A DNA stretch of 64,000 bases, from the NCBI GenBank assembly GCA_016721925.1, contig JADKHE010000006.1:17501-81500 (forward strand), written 5' to 3'. The stretch's first letter is position 1. Every line of letters begins with the position of its first letter. A program made the translations under genes and the position numbers. The stretch is from Candidatus Skiveiella danica. Its GTDB lineage: Bacteria > Pseudomonadota > Gammaproteobacteria > Burkholderiales > Burkholderiaceae_C. The notes under the pieces are model-generated. The model saw only the letters and a list, made by a program, of their open reading frames with translations. It searched no databases and was not told the DNA's origin. This document shows positions 44,390 through 52,786 of the stretch, piece after piece.

Positions 44390-44895
44390 TGTGCGGCTCG
44401 GAATTGAAGTCCCTGCCGGAGAGCGTGCAGAGGGTGGCCGTCGCCCTGCAGGCGGCGGGGCACCCGCATGGGCCGGTGATGCTGGATGACGCCGCGCGCA
44501 CCGCGCAGCAGGCCGCCGACGCGCTGGGCGTGGGCGTCGGCCAGATTGCCAAGAGCATCATCTTTCGGCGCAGGTCCGACGATGCGGCCGTGCTGGTGAT
44601 CACCTCCGGCGACCGGCGCGTGGACGAGAAGAAGGTCGAAGCGCTGGTGGGCAAGGTCGGTCGCGCCGACGCTGACTTTGTCCGCTTGAAAACCGGGTTT
44701 GCGATCGGGGGCGTTTCGCCGATAGGCCATGCCAGCCCGCCGGTGACGCTGATCGACCGGGAGCTGTTCCGGTTCGAGGAAATCTGGGCGGCCGCCGGCC
44801 ATCCCCATGGCGTCTTCAAGCTGCGTCCGCAGGATCTGGTGGCGCTGACCGGCGCGCCCGTGGCCGACGTGGATCAACCGGTGCTTGCCGCGTGA
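44386..44895 (+). CDS. YbaK/EbsC-family aminoacyl-tRNA deacylase-like protein
   Basis: A 169-residue YbaK-fold protein. QIAKSIIFRRRSDDAAVLVITSGDRRVDEKKVEALVG and GFAIGGVSPIGH are the family core (the first read in parts); the conserved Lys in AKSI is present. Such proteins hydrolyse mischarged Cys- or Ala-tRNA(Pro); substrate here unknown. It overlaps the HMG-CoA lyase stop by 4 bases and the DUF1289 gene start by 4 bases, so it is part of the same transcript. Confidence 0.88.
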   Translation: MMCGSELKSLPESVQRVAVALQAAGHPHGPVMLDDAARTAQQAADALGVGVGQIAKSIIFRRRSDDAAVLVITSGDRRVDEKKVEALVGKVGRADADFVRLKTGFAIGGVSPIGHASPPVTLIDRELFRFEEIWAAAGHPHGVFKLRPQDLVALTGAPVADVDQPVLAA

Positions 44896-45128
44896 ATGAT
44901 TTGAAAACGATAGCAGACAAGGTCCATTTGGCGATGGGAAGTGCCGAAAATGTGCCTTCGCCGTGCGTTTCGGTTTGTCGCATGGACGCTGTCAGCGGCC
45001 TGTGCGAAGGGTGCCTGCGCACACTCGACGAAATTGCCCGCTGGAGCACGATGCCGGAAAGCAGCAAGCGCGCCGTCTGGACGCTGATCGGCCAGCGGGT
45101 TGCCGCCCGCCAGGAAACCCTGCCATGA
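44892..45128 (+). CDS. DUF1289 small cysteine-rich protein
   Basis: A 78-residue protein. The DUF1289 core is VPSPCVSVCRMDAVSGLCEGCLRTLDEIARWSTM with four cysteines in CxxxC and CxxC patterns, a likely metal or iron-sulfur site. The first 20 residues are encoded by a dispersed intergenic repeat (44899-44955). GTG 44892, overlapping the YbaK stop (GTGA), is used as the start; ATG 44934 and GTG 44952 are alternatives that would remove some or all of the repeat-encoded part. ATGA overlap with the next gene. Confidence 0.8.
   Translation: MNDLKTIADKVHLAMGSAENVPSPCVSVCRMDAVSGLCEGCLRTLDEIARWSTMPESSKRAVWTLIGQRVAARQETLP
44899..44955 (+). repeat. Dispersed GATAGC-type repeat, copy 6, inside the DUF1289 reading frame
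   Basis: TTGAAAACGATAGCAGAC, then CATTTGGCGATGGGAAGTGCC and GAAAAT align with the copies at 25022 and 33302. This copy is not followed by a gap: it lies in the 5' part of the DUF1289 gene, so it is translated if the GTG at 44892 is used. Confidence 0.62.
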
Positions 45129-45757
45129 AACACATCGAGTTCTATCTGGACTTCATCTCGCCCTACGCCTATCTGGCGTTCGAAAAGCTGCCCGAGGCAC
45201 TGAAGGGCATCAGCTACCGGGTGACGCACAAGCCGGTGCTGTTTGCGGCCCTGCTCAAACATCATGGGCAACTGGGCCCCGCGGAAATCGCATCGAAGCG
45301 GGACTGGACCTACCGCCAGGTCGCGTGGCAGGCCCACGTGCACGGCGTGGCGCTGCAACTGCCGGCGAGCCACCCGTTCAACCCGCTTGGCCTGCTTCGC
45401 CTGGCCGTCGCCTGTGATGCCAGTGGTGAACCGAACCGCTATGTCTGCGAGACGATCTTCCGCCATGCGTGGCAGGGTGGCGCGGACGCGGCCGATGCGG
45501 CGCGCCTGGAGGCCTTGACCGCCCGGCTGGCGCCGTCCCGTTCGCTCCAGGACGCCACCGTCAAGGCGCAGCTTCAGGCGCACGGCGAGCAGGCGCTGGT
45601 GCTTGGCCTGTTCGGGGTTCCGTCGTTCGTGGTGGACGGAAAAGTGTTCTGGGGTTTTGATGCGCTGCCGATGCTGCGCGCCTATCTGCTGGGCGATCCC
45701 TGGTTCGAGGCGGGATGGGACCTGCCTGCAAGCGTTGCGCAAGGCATCCGGCGTTGA
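45125..45757 (+). CDS. 2-hydroxychromene-2-carboxylate isomerase-like DsbA-family protein
   Basis: A 210-residue thioredoxin-fold protein of the HCCA isomerase group. The N-terminus HIEFYLDFISPYAYLAFEKL carries the catalytic-type Ser in SPYAY, and the later LGLFGVPSFVVDGKVFWG is the cis-Pro loop. Kappa-class GST-like fold; glutathione is the usual cofactor. HCCA isomerase acts in naphthalene degradation, but no other naphthalene gene is here, so the true substrate is unknown. ATGA overlap with DUF1289; it is the last gene of the liu operon. Confidence 0.88.
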   Translation: MKHIEFYLDFISPYAYLAFEKLPEALKGISYRVTHKPVLFAALLKHHGQLGPAEIASKRDWTYRQVAWQAHVHGVALQLPASHPFNPLGLLRLAVACDASGEPNRYVCETIFRHAWQGGADAADAARLEALTARLAPSRSLQDATVKAQLQAHGEQALVLGLFGVPSFVVDGKVFWGFDALPMLRAYLLGDPWFEAGWDLPASVAQGIRR

Positions 45758-45800
45758 ATGGGGGAGTTTGATCACGGGCCCTGCACCGGCCCGAGCCACC

Positions 45801-47627
45801 ATGCCCAATGCCTTCAACTTCGCCGCCTCGCCGTTCGACTGCCTGAACCCGGACGAACAGCGGCTGGTCCGCGACAGCGTCGACGTCGCTTATTTCCCCG
45901 AGGGCGAAACCATCCTTGAGGTCGGGAGCGTGCCCACGCATCTCTTCGTCGTCATCAAGGGGTTTGTGACCCAGTTCGAAGGGAGCGAGGCCACGACGAC
46001 TTATGGCCCCGACGATTGCTTCGACGGGCGCGGCCTGGTGGCGGGCAAGGTCAGCAGCCGATTTGTGGCGGCTGAGGAGGTGGTGGCCTACCAGCTGGCC
46101 AAGCAGGCGGTCAGCGACCTGATTGCTTCGAATGCCACCTTCGGCGCGCTGCTGTTTTCCGACCTCAGCAACAAGCTCAGTGCGCTTTCCGAGCGCAAGA
46201 ACCAGCACGAGCTGCAGTCGCTCACGATGTCCCGCGTGGACGAGGCGTTCCTTCGGCCGGCCCATTTCGTCGACGCCAGCACCGACATCCTCTCGGTGGT
46301 GAAGCTGTTCCAGGCGCACCGCACGTCCAACGTCCTGGTGCGCGACACCCAGTCGCAACCGCCGCGGCTGGGCATCTTCACCGCCACGGCGCTGCAGCGT
46401 GCCATCCTGGACGGCCGGCCGCTCGATCAGCTGGCCGTCGGGGAGCTGTCCACCTTCAAGCTGATCGAGGTGAAACCCTCCGACCAGCTGGGCGACGCGA
46501 TGGCCGTGATGCTGCGCCGTCGCGTGCACCGGGTGGTGGTGGCCGAGGGCGATGAGATCCTGGGCATTCTGGAGGCGCTGGACCTGTTCAGCTTCCTGTC
46601 CAACCAGTCGCACATGATCACGGTGCAGATCGAGGAGGCGAAGGACCTGGAGGGCTTGAGCCAGGCCGCCACACGGATCACACGGATGATCGCCCTGCTG
46701 TACCGCAGCGGTTCACGGGTCAACCTGATCGCCAAGCTGGTGCAGCAGCTCAATGCCCGCCTTTTCGAGCGGGCCTGGCAGCTCATCGCTCCCCCCGACC
46801 TGGTGGCCCACAGCTGCCTGTTCGTGATGGGCAGCGAAGGACGGGGCGAACAACTGCTGAAGACCGACCAGGACAACGGCCTGGTTCTGCGCGACGGCTA
46901 TGTACCGCCTGCGGACCTGGCGGGCATCTGCGAGCGCTTCTCGGGGGCGCTGCGTGATTTCGGCTATCCGGAATGCCCGGGGCACATCATGGTGAGCAAC
47001 GCCCAGTGGCGCAAGCCGGTCAGCGAGTTCGCCCAGATGACGCGCCAGTGGCTGATCATGCCCGACGGCGACAGCCTGATGAACCTGGCTATCTTCATGG
47101 ACGCCCATGCGGTGTGTGGCGATGCCCACCTGCTGGAGGCGGTGCAGCGCGGCCTGATGAAGCTGGCCACCGACAACGACGCCATGCTCGGCCGGTTCGC
47201 GGCGGCCATCGACGCCTTTGGCAGCAGCACCGGCTGGTGGAACCGGTTGCTGGGCCTCGGTGACGCCGAATCGCATCTCAACCTCAAGAAAGAAGGCATC
47301 TTTCCGCTGGTGCATGGCGTGCGCAGCCTGGCGCTGGCGCATCGCCTGACCGAGACCGGCACAGCGGGCCGCATCACGGCACTGGTGGCGGGCGGACAGC
47401 TCAGCCCCGACATGGCCGCGGACCTGACCGACAGCCTGCATTTCTTTATGGGGCTCAAACTCAAGGCCGGCCTGGCCGAACTCGACACCGGCAAGGCAGT
47501 GACGGGTGCCATCGACGTGGCGCGGCTCAGCAGCCTGGACCGCGACCTGCTCAAGGACACGCTGGGTGTGGTCAAGCGGTTCAAGGTGCTGCTGCGCCAT
47601 CGGTTCCACCTGGACGCGGTCCGATGA
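45801..47627 (+). CDS. cNMP-binding/CBS/DUF294 nucleotidyltransferase-like regulator
   Basis: A 608-residue cytoplasmic protein: a cyclic-nucleotide-binding domain (about 15-125, FPEGETILEVGSVPTHLFVVI), a CBS pair (about 150-270, HRTSNVLVRDT and RRRVHRVVVAEG), a DUF294 nucleotidyltransferase-like domain (about 330-460, FVMGSEGRGEQLLKTDQDN with GS and DxD-type residues) and a C-terminal DUF294_C. In betaproteobacteria and others such genes travel with a 3'-5' exonuclease and the DUF485/ActP symporter (family-level knowledge). The exonuclease overlaps its stop by 4 bases. Likely it senses a nucleotide signal and controls acetate uptake or activation, but the target is unproved. Confidence 0.92.
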   Translation: MPNAFNFAASPFDCLNPDEQRLVRDSVDVAYFPEGETILEVGSVPTHLFVVIKGFVTQFEGSEATTTYGPDDCFDGRGLVAGKVSSRFVAAEEVVAYQLAKQAVSDLIASNATFGALLFSDLSNKLSALSERKNQHELQSLTMSRVDEAFLRPAHFVDASTDILSVVKLFQAHRTSNVLVRDTQSQPPRLGIFTATALQRAILDGRPLDQLAVGELSTFKLIEVKPSDQLGDAMAVMLRRRVHRVVVAEGDEILGILEALDLFSFLSNQSHMITVQIEEAKDLEGLSQAATRITRMIALLYRSGSRVNLIAKLVQQLNARLFERAWQLIAPPDLVAHSCLFVMGSEGRGEQLLKTDQDNGLVLRDGYVPPADLAGICERFSGALRDFGYPECPGHIMVSNAQWRKPVSEFAQMTRQWLIMPDGDSLMNLAIFMDAHAVCGDAHLLEAVQRGLMKLATDNDAMLGRFAAAIDAFGSSTGWWNRLLGLGDAESHLNLKKEGIFPLVHGVRSLALAHRLTETGTAGRITALVAGGQLSPDMAADLTDSLHFFMGLKLKAGLAELDTGKAVTGAIDVARLSSLDRDLLKDTLGVVKRFKVLLRHRFHLDAVR

Positions 47628-48280
47628 GGGCCGGTCTCCCATCGCCGCGCTGGCTCGGCGCGCTCAAGCGCGAGTGGATGCTGTACCACCTGGGTGATCC
47701 CGCATTCCGTTTCATGTTCGATGCACCGCCCGAGGGCGAATGGGTGTCGCTGGACTGCGAGACCACCGGACTGAACGTGCGCACCGACGAGATCGTGTCG
47801 ATCGGCGCAGTGCGCATCGTCGGCAACCGGATCATGACCAGCGAACGCCTGGAACTCCTGGTTCGGCCCGAGCGGGGGGTTTCAGCCGAGAGCGTGCGCA
47901 TTCACCGCCTGCGCGAGCGCGACCTGGCGCAGGGCCTGCCCATCGACGAGGCTTTGAAGCAGCTGATGCGCTTCATTGGCAGCCGGCCCCTGGTCGGCTA
48001 TTACCTGGAGTTCGACCTGGCCATGCTGAATCGAGCCCTGTTTCCGATGCTGGGGCAGGGGCTGCCGCAGCCGGCGATCGAGGTCTCGTCGCTCTATTAC
48101 GACTACAAGTTCCGGCAGCTGCCTGCGTACCAGCAGCAGGCCAACGCGCCGATCGACCTGCGTTTTGCGACGCTGATGGGCGATCTGGGTTTGCCGGTGC
48201 GCGATGCGCACGACGCCGTGAACGATGCGGTCATGGCCGCTTTGGCTTTCATCAAGTTGCGGCATCTGCAGCGCCACTGA
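47624..48280 (+). CDS. DnaQ-like 3'-5' exonuclease
   Basis: A 218-residue DEDD-family exonuclease. Motif I is SLDCETTGLN (DxE), motif II holds YLEFDLAMLN (Asp), and motif III is RDAHDAVNDAVMA (HDAxxDA, DEDDh type). Residues 1-35 are an extra N-terminus (RWLGALKREWMLYHLGDPAF). It overlaps the DUF294 gene (ATGA) and is the second gene of the acetate-linked cluster. Whether it acts on DNA, RNA or an oligonucleotide signal is unknown. A bidirectional terminator separates it from convergent actP. Confidence 0.93.
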   Translation: MRAGLPSPRWLGALKREWMLYHLGDPAFRFMFDAPPEGEWVSLDCETTGLNVRTDEIVSIGAVRIVGNRIMTSERLELLVRPERGVSAESVRIHRLRERDLAQGLPIDEALKQLMRFIGSRPLVGYYLEFDLAMLNRALFPMLGQGLPQPAIEVSSLYYDYKFRQLPAYQQQANAPIDLRFATLMGDLGLPVRDAHDAVNDAVMAALAFIKLRHLQRH

Positions 48281-48302
48281 GGGGCCCCGCCTTCCAACAA
48301 AA

Positions 48303-48329
48303 AAACCGGGCGCAGGGCCCGGTTTATTT
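48303..48329 (+). terminator. Bidirectional terminator between exonuclease gene and actP
   Basis: A 9-bp stem AAACCGGGC / GCCCGGTTT with loop GCAGG is flanked by an A-run before and TTTATTTC after, so it can work on both strands for the convergent transcripts. Confidence 0.88.
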
Positions 48330-48372
48330 CTGACGGCGTGCGGGCAGGCCCGCACGGATCATTGGTATCGGA

Positions 48373-50100
48373 TCAGTGTCCCGATGCGCCCGAAGCGCCG
48401 AGGCCGGTTTCCGAGCGCACCTGCTGCGCGGGGAACGCGGCGCGCTCCCGGGCGGCGTTCGGGCTGCGGTCCAGGATGGAGAACAGCCAGATGCCCACAA
48501 AGCCGATGGTCATGGAGAACAACGCCGGCGAGGTGTAGGGGAACAGCGCCGAACCCTTGGGATTGCCCAGCGTGGCTTCCCACACCGAGGGCGAAACCAC
48601 GGTCAGCGCGACCGACGAAATCAGCCCCAGGAAGCCGCCGATGACCGCACCCTTGGTGGTGCAGTCTTTCCACAGCACGGACATGAACAGAACCGGGAAG
48701 TTGGCGGACGCAGCGATGGCGAAAGCCAGCGACACCATGAAGGCGATGTTCTGCTTCTCGAAGACGATGCCCAGGGTCACGGCCAGCACGCCCAGCGCCA
48801 GCGTTGTGACGCGGGACACCTTCAGTTCGGCGGCGCTGTCGGCCTTGCCCTTCTTGATCAGCGTGGCGTAGATGTCGTGCGAGACGGCGGAGGCGCCCGA
48901 AAGCGTCAGGCCGGCCACCACCGCCAGGATCGTCGCGAAGGCCACGGCCGAGATGAAGCCGTAGAACACGTTGCCACCGACCGACTTGGCCACCAGCACG
49001 GCCGCCATGTTGGCCGTGCCCGCGCCGCCCTTGATGACGCCCTTGGCCACGTCGGAGAACTCGGGGTTCGTCAGCACCAGGGTGATCGCGCCAAAGCCGA
49101 TGATGAAGATCAGCACGTAGAAATAGCCGATCCAGGTGGTCGCCCAGAACACCGACTTGCGTGCTTCCTTCGCGTCGGGGACGGTAAAGAAGCGCATCAG
49201 GATGTGGGGCAGGCCGGCGGTGCCGAACATCAGCGCCATGCCGAAGGAAATGGCCGAGATCGGATCCTTCACGAAGCCGCCCGGCCCCATGATGGACAGG
49301 CCGGCCTTGGCGGCCTCCTCTGGCGTCTTCCCGGTGTTGGCGGCAATGGCCGTCCGCACCTCGACCCCCTTGGCGAACAGGGCCTCGGGGCTGAAGCCGA
49401 ACTGCGCCAGCACCATGAAGGCCATGAAGGTCACGCCCGAGAGCAGCAGGCAGGCCTTGATGATCTGCACCCAGGTCGTGGCCGTCATGCCGCCGAACAG
49501 CACGTAGACCATCATCAGCGCGCCGACGATCACGACCGCCATCCAGTAGTCCAGGCCGAACAGCAGCTTGATCAGCTGACCGGCACCCACCATCTGGGCG
49601 ATCAGGTAGAAAGCGACGACCACCAGCGTGCCGGAAGCAGCGAAGGCGCGGATCGGACCCTGTTGAAAGCGGTAGCCTGCCACGTCGGCAAAGGTGAATT
49701 TGCCCAGGTTGCGCAGGCGCTCGGCCATCAGGAAGGTGATGACCGGCCAGCCGACCAGGAAACCGATCGAGTAGATCAGGCCGTCATAGCCGGTGGCCAT
49801 CACAGCCGCGGAAATACCCAGGAACGAGGCCGCGGACATGTAATCGCCCGCAATCGCCAGGCCGTTCTGGAAGCCGGTGATGCCGCCACCGCCAGTGTAG
49901 AAGTCAGCGGCCGACTTGGTCTTGGCCGCGGCCCATTTGGTAATGTAGAGCGTGCCGGCCACGAACAGGGCAAACATGCTGATCGCGGTCCAGTTGGTTT
50001 CCTGCTTGGCCGCCTGGCCGACGTCGCCACCGGCGGCGTAGACCAAACCGGTCGTCAGCAGCGCCAGCAGCGCGGCCAGGGTGAGGGTCATCTTTTTCAT
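48373..50100 (-). CDS. actP: Cation/acetate symporter
   Basis: A 575-residue sodium:solute symporter-family transporter with a signal-like N-terminus (MKKMTLTLAALLALLTTGLVYA) and about 13 membrane segments. AADFYTGGGGITGFQNGLAIAGDYMSAASFLGI is the ActP N-terminal signature, and YVLFGGMTATTWVQIIKA is another SSS block. It takes up acetate or another short monocarboxylate with sodium. Its start overlaps the DUF485 stop (ATGA), the common DUF485-ActP pair. Confidence 0.95.
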   Translation of the reverse strand: MKKMTLTLAALLALLTTGLVYAAGGDVGQAAKQETNWTAISMFALFVAGTLYITKWAAAKTKSAADFYTGGGGITGFQNGLAIAGDYMSAASFLGISAAVMATGYDGLIYSIGFLVGWPVITFLMAERLRNLGKFTFADVAGYRFQQGPIRAFAASGTLVVVAFYLIAQMVGAGQLIKLLFGLDYWMAVVIVGALMMVYVLFGGMTATTWVQIIKACLLLSGVTFMAFMVLAQFGFSPEALFAKGVEVRTAIAANTGKTPEEAAKAGLSIMGPGGFVKDPISAISFGMALMFGTAGLPHILMRFFTVPDAKEARKSVFWATTWIGYFYVLIFIIGFGAITLVLTNPEFSDVAKGVIKGGAGTANMAAVLVAKSVGGNVFYGFISAVAFATILAVVAGLTLSGASAVSHDIYATLIKKGKADSAAELKVSRVTTLALGVLAVTLGIVFEKQNIAFMVSLAFAIAASANFPVLFMSVLWKDCTTKGAVIGGFLGLISSVALTVVSPSVWEATLGNPKGSALFPYTSPALFSMTIGFVGIWLFSILDRSPNAARERAAFPAQQVRSETGLGASGASGH

Positions 50101-50405
50101 TTGGAGGCGTCTTTCAGGATTTCGGTGGTCAGTGCGTCGAATTCGCTGTTGGCGCGGCGCACGTAGATGCCGGTGATCACGATCGTGAAGATGATCACGC
50201 CCATGCCGATGGGGATGCCCAGGGTGGTGACACCTGCGCCGATGGGCTGGGCCAGAAAGGGCTTGTTGAATGCGATCAGCGCGATGTAGCCGTAGTACAC
50301 GACCATCATCAGCAGCGTCAGGAACCAGCCGAAGCCACTGCGCTTCTTGCGAAGCTCCAGGTACTTGGGGTTCTTCTGGATTTTGTCGACCACCGGATCA
50401 CTCAT
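50097..50405 (-). CDS. DUF485 small membrane protein
   Basis: A 102-residue protein with two hydrophobic segments (about 30-50 and 62-88) and a charged N-terminus DPVVDKIQKNPKYLELRKKRS. It is the DUF485 (YjcH-type) partner that precedes actP. ATG 50405 has GGAGACCC upstream; the open frame further upstream is not needed. It is probably a subunit or regulator of the symporter. Confidence 0.93.
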   Translation of the reverse strand: MSDPVVDKIQKNPKYLELRKKRSGFGWFLTLLMMVVYYGYIALIAFNKPFLAQPIGAGVTTLGIPIGMGVIIFTIVITGIYVRRANSEFDALTTEILKDASK

Positions 50406-50805
50406 GTGGGTCTCCTCAGGGTTGATTGAAAAAATGATAGGCAAAAAATATGTGCGACAAGCACATTGCGGCGATTTTGTAAATTGGGACTGACCATGTG
50501 CTTACGCTTCTGATGGAGGTCTCGTGGCGTGGGTGAGACACCACAAGCCGGCTCAGAATGCAATAAAACATGAGGGCTTTCCCTAGGTCAACGGCATCCA
50601 GACTCCTCTCGTTTCAGGTGGTTTCTGGTGCAAATTTCGCATCAAGAAAAAGTAAGCAAGGGTTAACGCCTGTGCCGTAAGCATGCGTACAGCTTGAAGT
50701 AAGCCTTTGCAAGAAATTCGTCAGATTGCGGTCAGTCCCCCCTCTGATAGTCCGCCGCAGACACCGGTCCGGGTGTCCTTCATTGAACCTATTGGAGACA
50801 ACCTC
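50406..50805. promoter_or_regulatory. 400-bp divergent regulatory region between DUF485-actP and the MHS permease
   Basis: No gene is seen. The stretch is AT-richer than its flanks and carries the promoters of both transcripts. An inverted repeat ATGTGC-GACAA-GCACAT lies at 50450-50466, and ATGTGC recurs at 50495-50500, which suggests an operator for the acetate genes. Further direct runs such as TGTGCCGTAAGCATGCGTACAGC around 50670-50695 are also symmetric-looking. A ribosome site TTGGAGACAAC stands before the MHS start. Confidence 0.5.
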
Positions 50806-52476
50806 ATGAGAAGCTCACAAACAGCAGCCGTGGCAGCACGGCCGATGTCCGCGGAGGAGAAGAAGGTCATCTTCGCCTCCTCGCTCGGCACCGTGTTCGA
50901 GTGGTACGACTTTTACCTTTACGGCTCGCTCGCAGCCATCATTGCCAAGCAGTTCTTCAGCGGGCTCGACGAAGGTTCCGCCTTCATCTTCGCGCTGCTC
51001 GCGTTCGCAGCCGGCTTCATCGTGCGCCCATTCGGCGCGCTGGTGTTCGGACGCCTCGGCGACATGATCGGCCGCAAATACACGTTCCTGGTGACCATCC
51101 TGATCATGGGCCTGTCCACGTTCATCGTGGGTATCTTGCCGAATTACGCCACCATCGGCGTCGCAGCCCCGGTGATCCTGATTGCCCTGCGCATGCTGCA
51201 AGGTCTGGCGCTGGGTGGCGAGTACGGCGGTGCGGCGACCTATGTGGCCGAACATGCGCCCATGGGCAAGCGCGGTGCCTACACCTCCTGGATTCAGACC
51301 ACGGCGACGCTGGGCCTGTTCCTGTCCCTGATGATCATTCTGGGCACCCGGACGGTGATCGGCGAAGCCGCCTTTGCCGACTGGGGCTGGCGCGTTCCGT
51401 TCATCGTCTCGATCCTGCTGCTGGCCGTGTCGGTCTACATCCGCCTGAGCATGAACGAGTCGCCTGCCTTCGCCAAGATGAAGGCCGAAGGCAAGACCTC
51501 CAAGGCGCCGCTGTCCGAATCCTTCGGTCAGTGGAAAAACCTGAAGATCGTGATTCTGGCACTCATCGGTCTGACCGCCGGCCAGGCCGTCGTCTGGTAT
51601 TCGGGCCAGTTCTATGCCCTGTTCTTCCTGACCCAGGCGCTCAAGGTTGATGGCGCGACCGCCAACATCATGGTGGCGATCTCCCTGATCATCGGAACGC
51701 CCTTCTTCATCGTCTTCGGCGCTTGGTCCGACAAGATTGGCCGCAAGCCCATCATCATGGCCGGCTGCCTGTTGGCCGTGGTGACCTACTTCCCGGTGTT
51801 CGAAGCGCTGACCAAGGCCGCCAACCCCGATCTGGCTGCCGCGCAGGCCAAGAACAAGGTGACGGTCACGGCCGATGCCAAGGAGTGCTCGTTCCAGTTC
51901 AACCCGACCGGCACCGTCAAGTTCACCAGCTCGTGCGACATCGCCAAGCAGGTGCTGGCGGGCGCCTCGGTGAGCTACGACAACATTGCCGGCCCCGCTG
52001 GCGCACCCGCCGTGATCAAGGTGGGCGAAACGGCCATCACGGGCTACAGCTCCAAGGGCCTGCCCGCCGCGGAAGCGAAGGCCAAGGACGCTGAGTTCAA
52101 GAAGGCCGTGGCGGATGCGCTGAAGGCCGCGGGCTATCCGCCGAAGGCCGACATGGCCAAGTTCGACAAGGTCAAGGTCATTGGTATCCTGACCTACCTC
52201 GTGATCCTGGTGACCATGGTGTACGGCCCGATCGCTGCCATGCTGGTGGAAATGTTCCCGACCCGGATCCGCTACACCTCCATGTCGCTGCCCTATCACA
52301 TCGGCAACGGCTGGTTCGGCGGCCTGCTGCCCACCACGGCGTTTGCCATCGTGGCGCAGACCGGTAACATGTACAACGGTCTGTGGTATCCGATCATCGT
52401 CGCCGGCATGACCTTCGTGATCGGCATGTTGTTCGTCAAGGAGACGAAGGACGTTGACATCTACGCCAACGACTGA
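50806..52476 (+). CDS. MHS-family MFS organic-acid permease with large soluble insert
   Basis: A 556-residue major facilitator of the metabolite:H+ symporter group. The first half carries GTVFEWYDFYLYGSLA, then LVFGRLGDMIGRKYTFL (the loop 2-3 motif) and QGLALGGEYGGAATYVAEHAP; the second half has FGAWSDKIGRKPIIM. Between about residues 340 and 455 lies a soluble Ala/Lys-rich insert with two cysteines (KECSFQF and SSCDIAKQV), then the last membrane segments. Typical MHS proteins are about 430 residues. Likely substrates are small carboxylates such as alpha-ketoglutarate or proline-like solutes. GGAGA precedes ATG 50806. Confidence 0.9.
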   Translation: MRSSQTAAVAARPMSAEEKKVIFASSLGTVFEWYDFYLYGSLAAIIAKQFFSGLDEGSAFIFALLAFAAGFIVRPFGALVFGRLGDMIGRKYTFLVTILIMGLSTFIVGILPNYATIGVAAPVILIALRMLQGLALGGEYGGAATYVAEHAPMGKRGAYTSWIQTTATLGLFLSLMIILGTRTVIGEAAFADWGWRVPFIVSILLLAVSVYIRLSMNESPAFAKMKAEGKTSKAPLSESFGQWKNLKIVILALIGLTAGQAVVWYSGQFYALFFLTQALKVDGATANIMVAISLIIGTPFFIVFGAWSDKIGRKPIIMAGCLLAVVTYFPVFEALTKAANPDLAAAQAKNKVTVTADAKECSFQFNPTGTVKFTSSCDIAKQVLAGASVSYDNIAGPAGAPAVIKVGETAITGYSSKGLPAAEAKAKDAEFKKAVADALKAAGYPPKADMAKFDKVKVIGILTYLVILVTMVYGPIAAMLVEMFPTRIRYTSMSLPYHIGNGWFGGLLPTTAFAIVAQTGNMYNGLWYPIIVAGMTFVIGMLFVKETKDVDIYAND

Positions 52477-52492
52477 GTTGGGTGTTTTGGTT

Positions 52493-52551
52493 CACCCGCA
52501 CCGCGTGTGCGGGTGTGTTGGACAGACCCTCCTTGCGAGGGTCTTTTTTTT
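52493..52551 (+). terminator. Tandem hairpins ending in a T-run after the MHS gene
   Basis: The first hairpin CACCCGCAC / GTGCGGGTG (loop CGCGT, 52493-52515) is followed by AGACCCTC / GAGGGTCT (52524-52544) and eight T. The second is a classic intrinsic terminator. The next gene starts 14 bases later. Confidence 0.93.
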
Positions 52552-52564
52552 CAGGAGAAACGGT

Positions 52565-52741
52565 ATGTGGAAAATTGCTGTGGGTTTTGTCATCTTTGCG
52601 GGCCTGGCATTGTTCATTTTGTCCAAGGGTGGTGATATCGACATGGGTGGCGAAAAGCATGGCGCCGAGGCGACCCACGCGCCCGCCGAAGCGCCGGCAG
52701 CGAAAGCCTCTGCCGCGGCAGGCGCAAGTCAGGCAAAATAA
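52565..52741 (+). CDS. Small single-pass membrane protein
   Basis: A 58-residue protein: one membrane segment MWKIAVGFVIFAGLALFILS, then a Gly/Asp/His-containing hinge and an Ala/Pro-rich tail (ATHAPAEAPAAKASAAAG). AGGAGAAACGGT gives a good ribosome site before ATG 52565, just after a terminator. It is below common size cut-offs, so it may be missed by automatic annotation. Function unknown. Confidence 0.75.
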   Translation: MWKIAVGFVIFAGLALFILSKGGDIDMGGEKHGAEATHAPAEAPAAKASAAAGASQAK

Positions 52742-52786
52742 GTTCGTCGCCAATATTGGCGCTTGCAGACTTGGGGGCCATTCAGC

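Noticed and set aside
48376..50166. A 596-codon open frame opposite actP
   Set aside because: It is the antisense shadow of actP, with His/Gln/Arg-rich low-quality translation and no motif.
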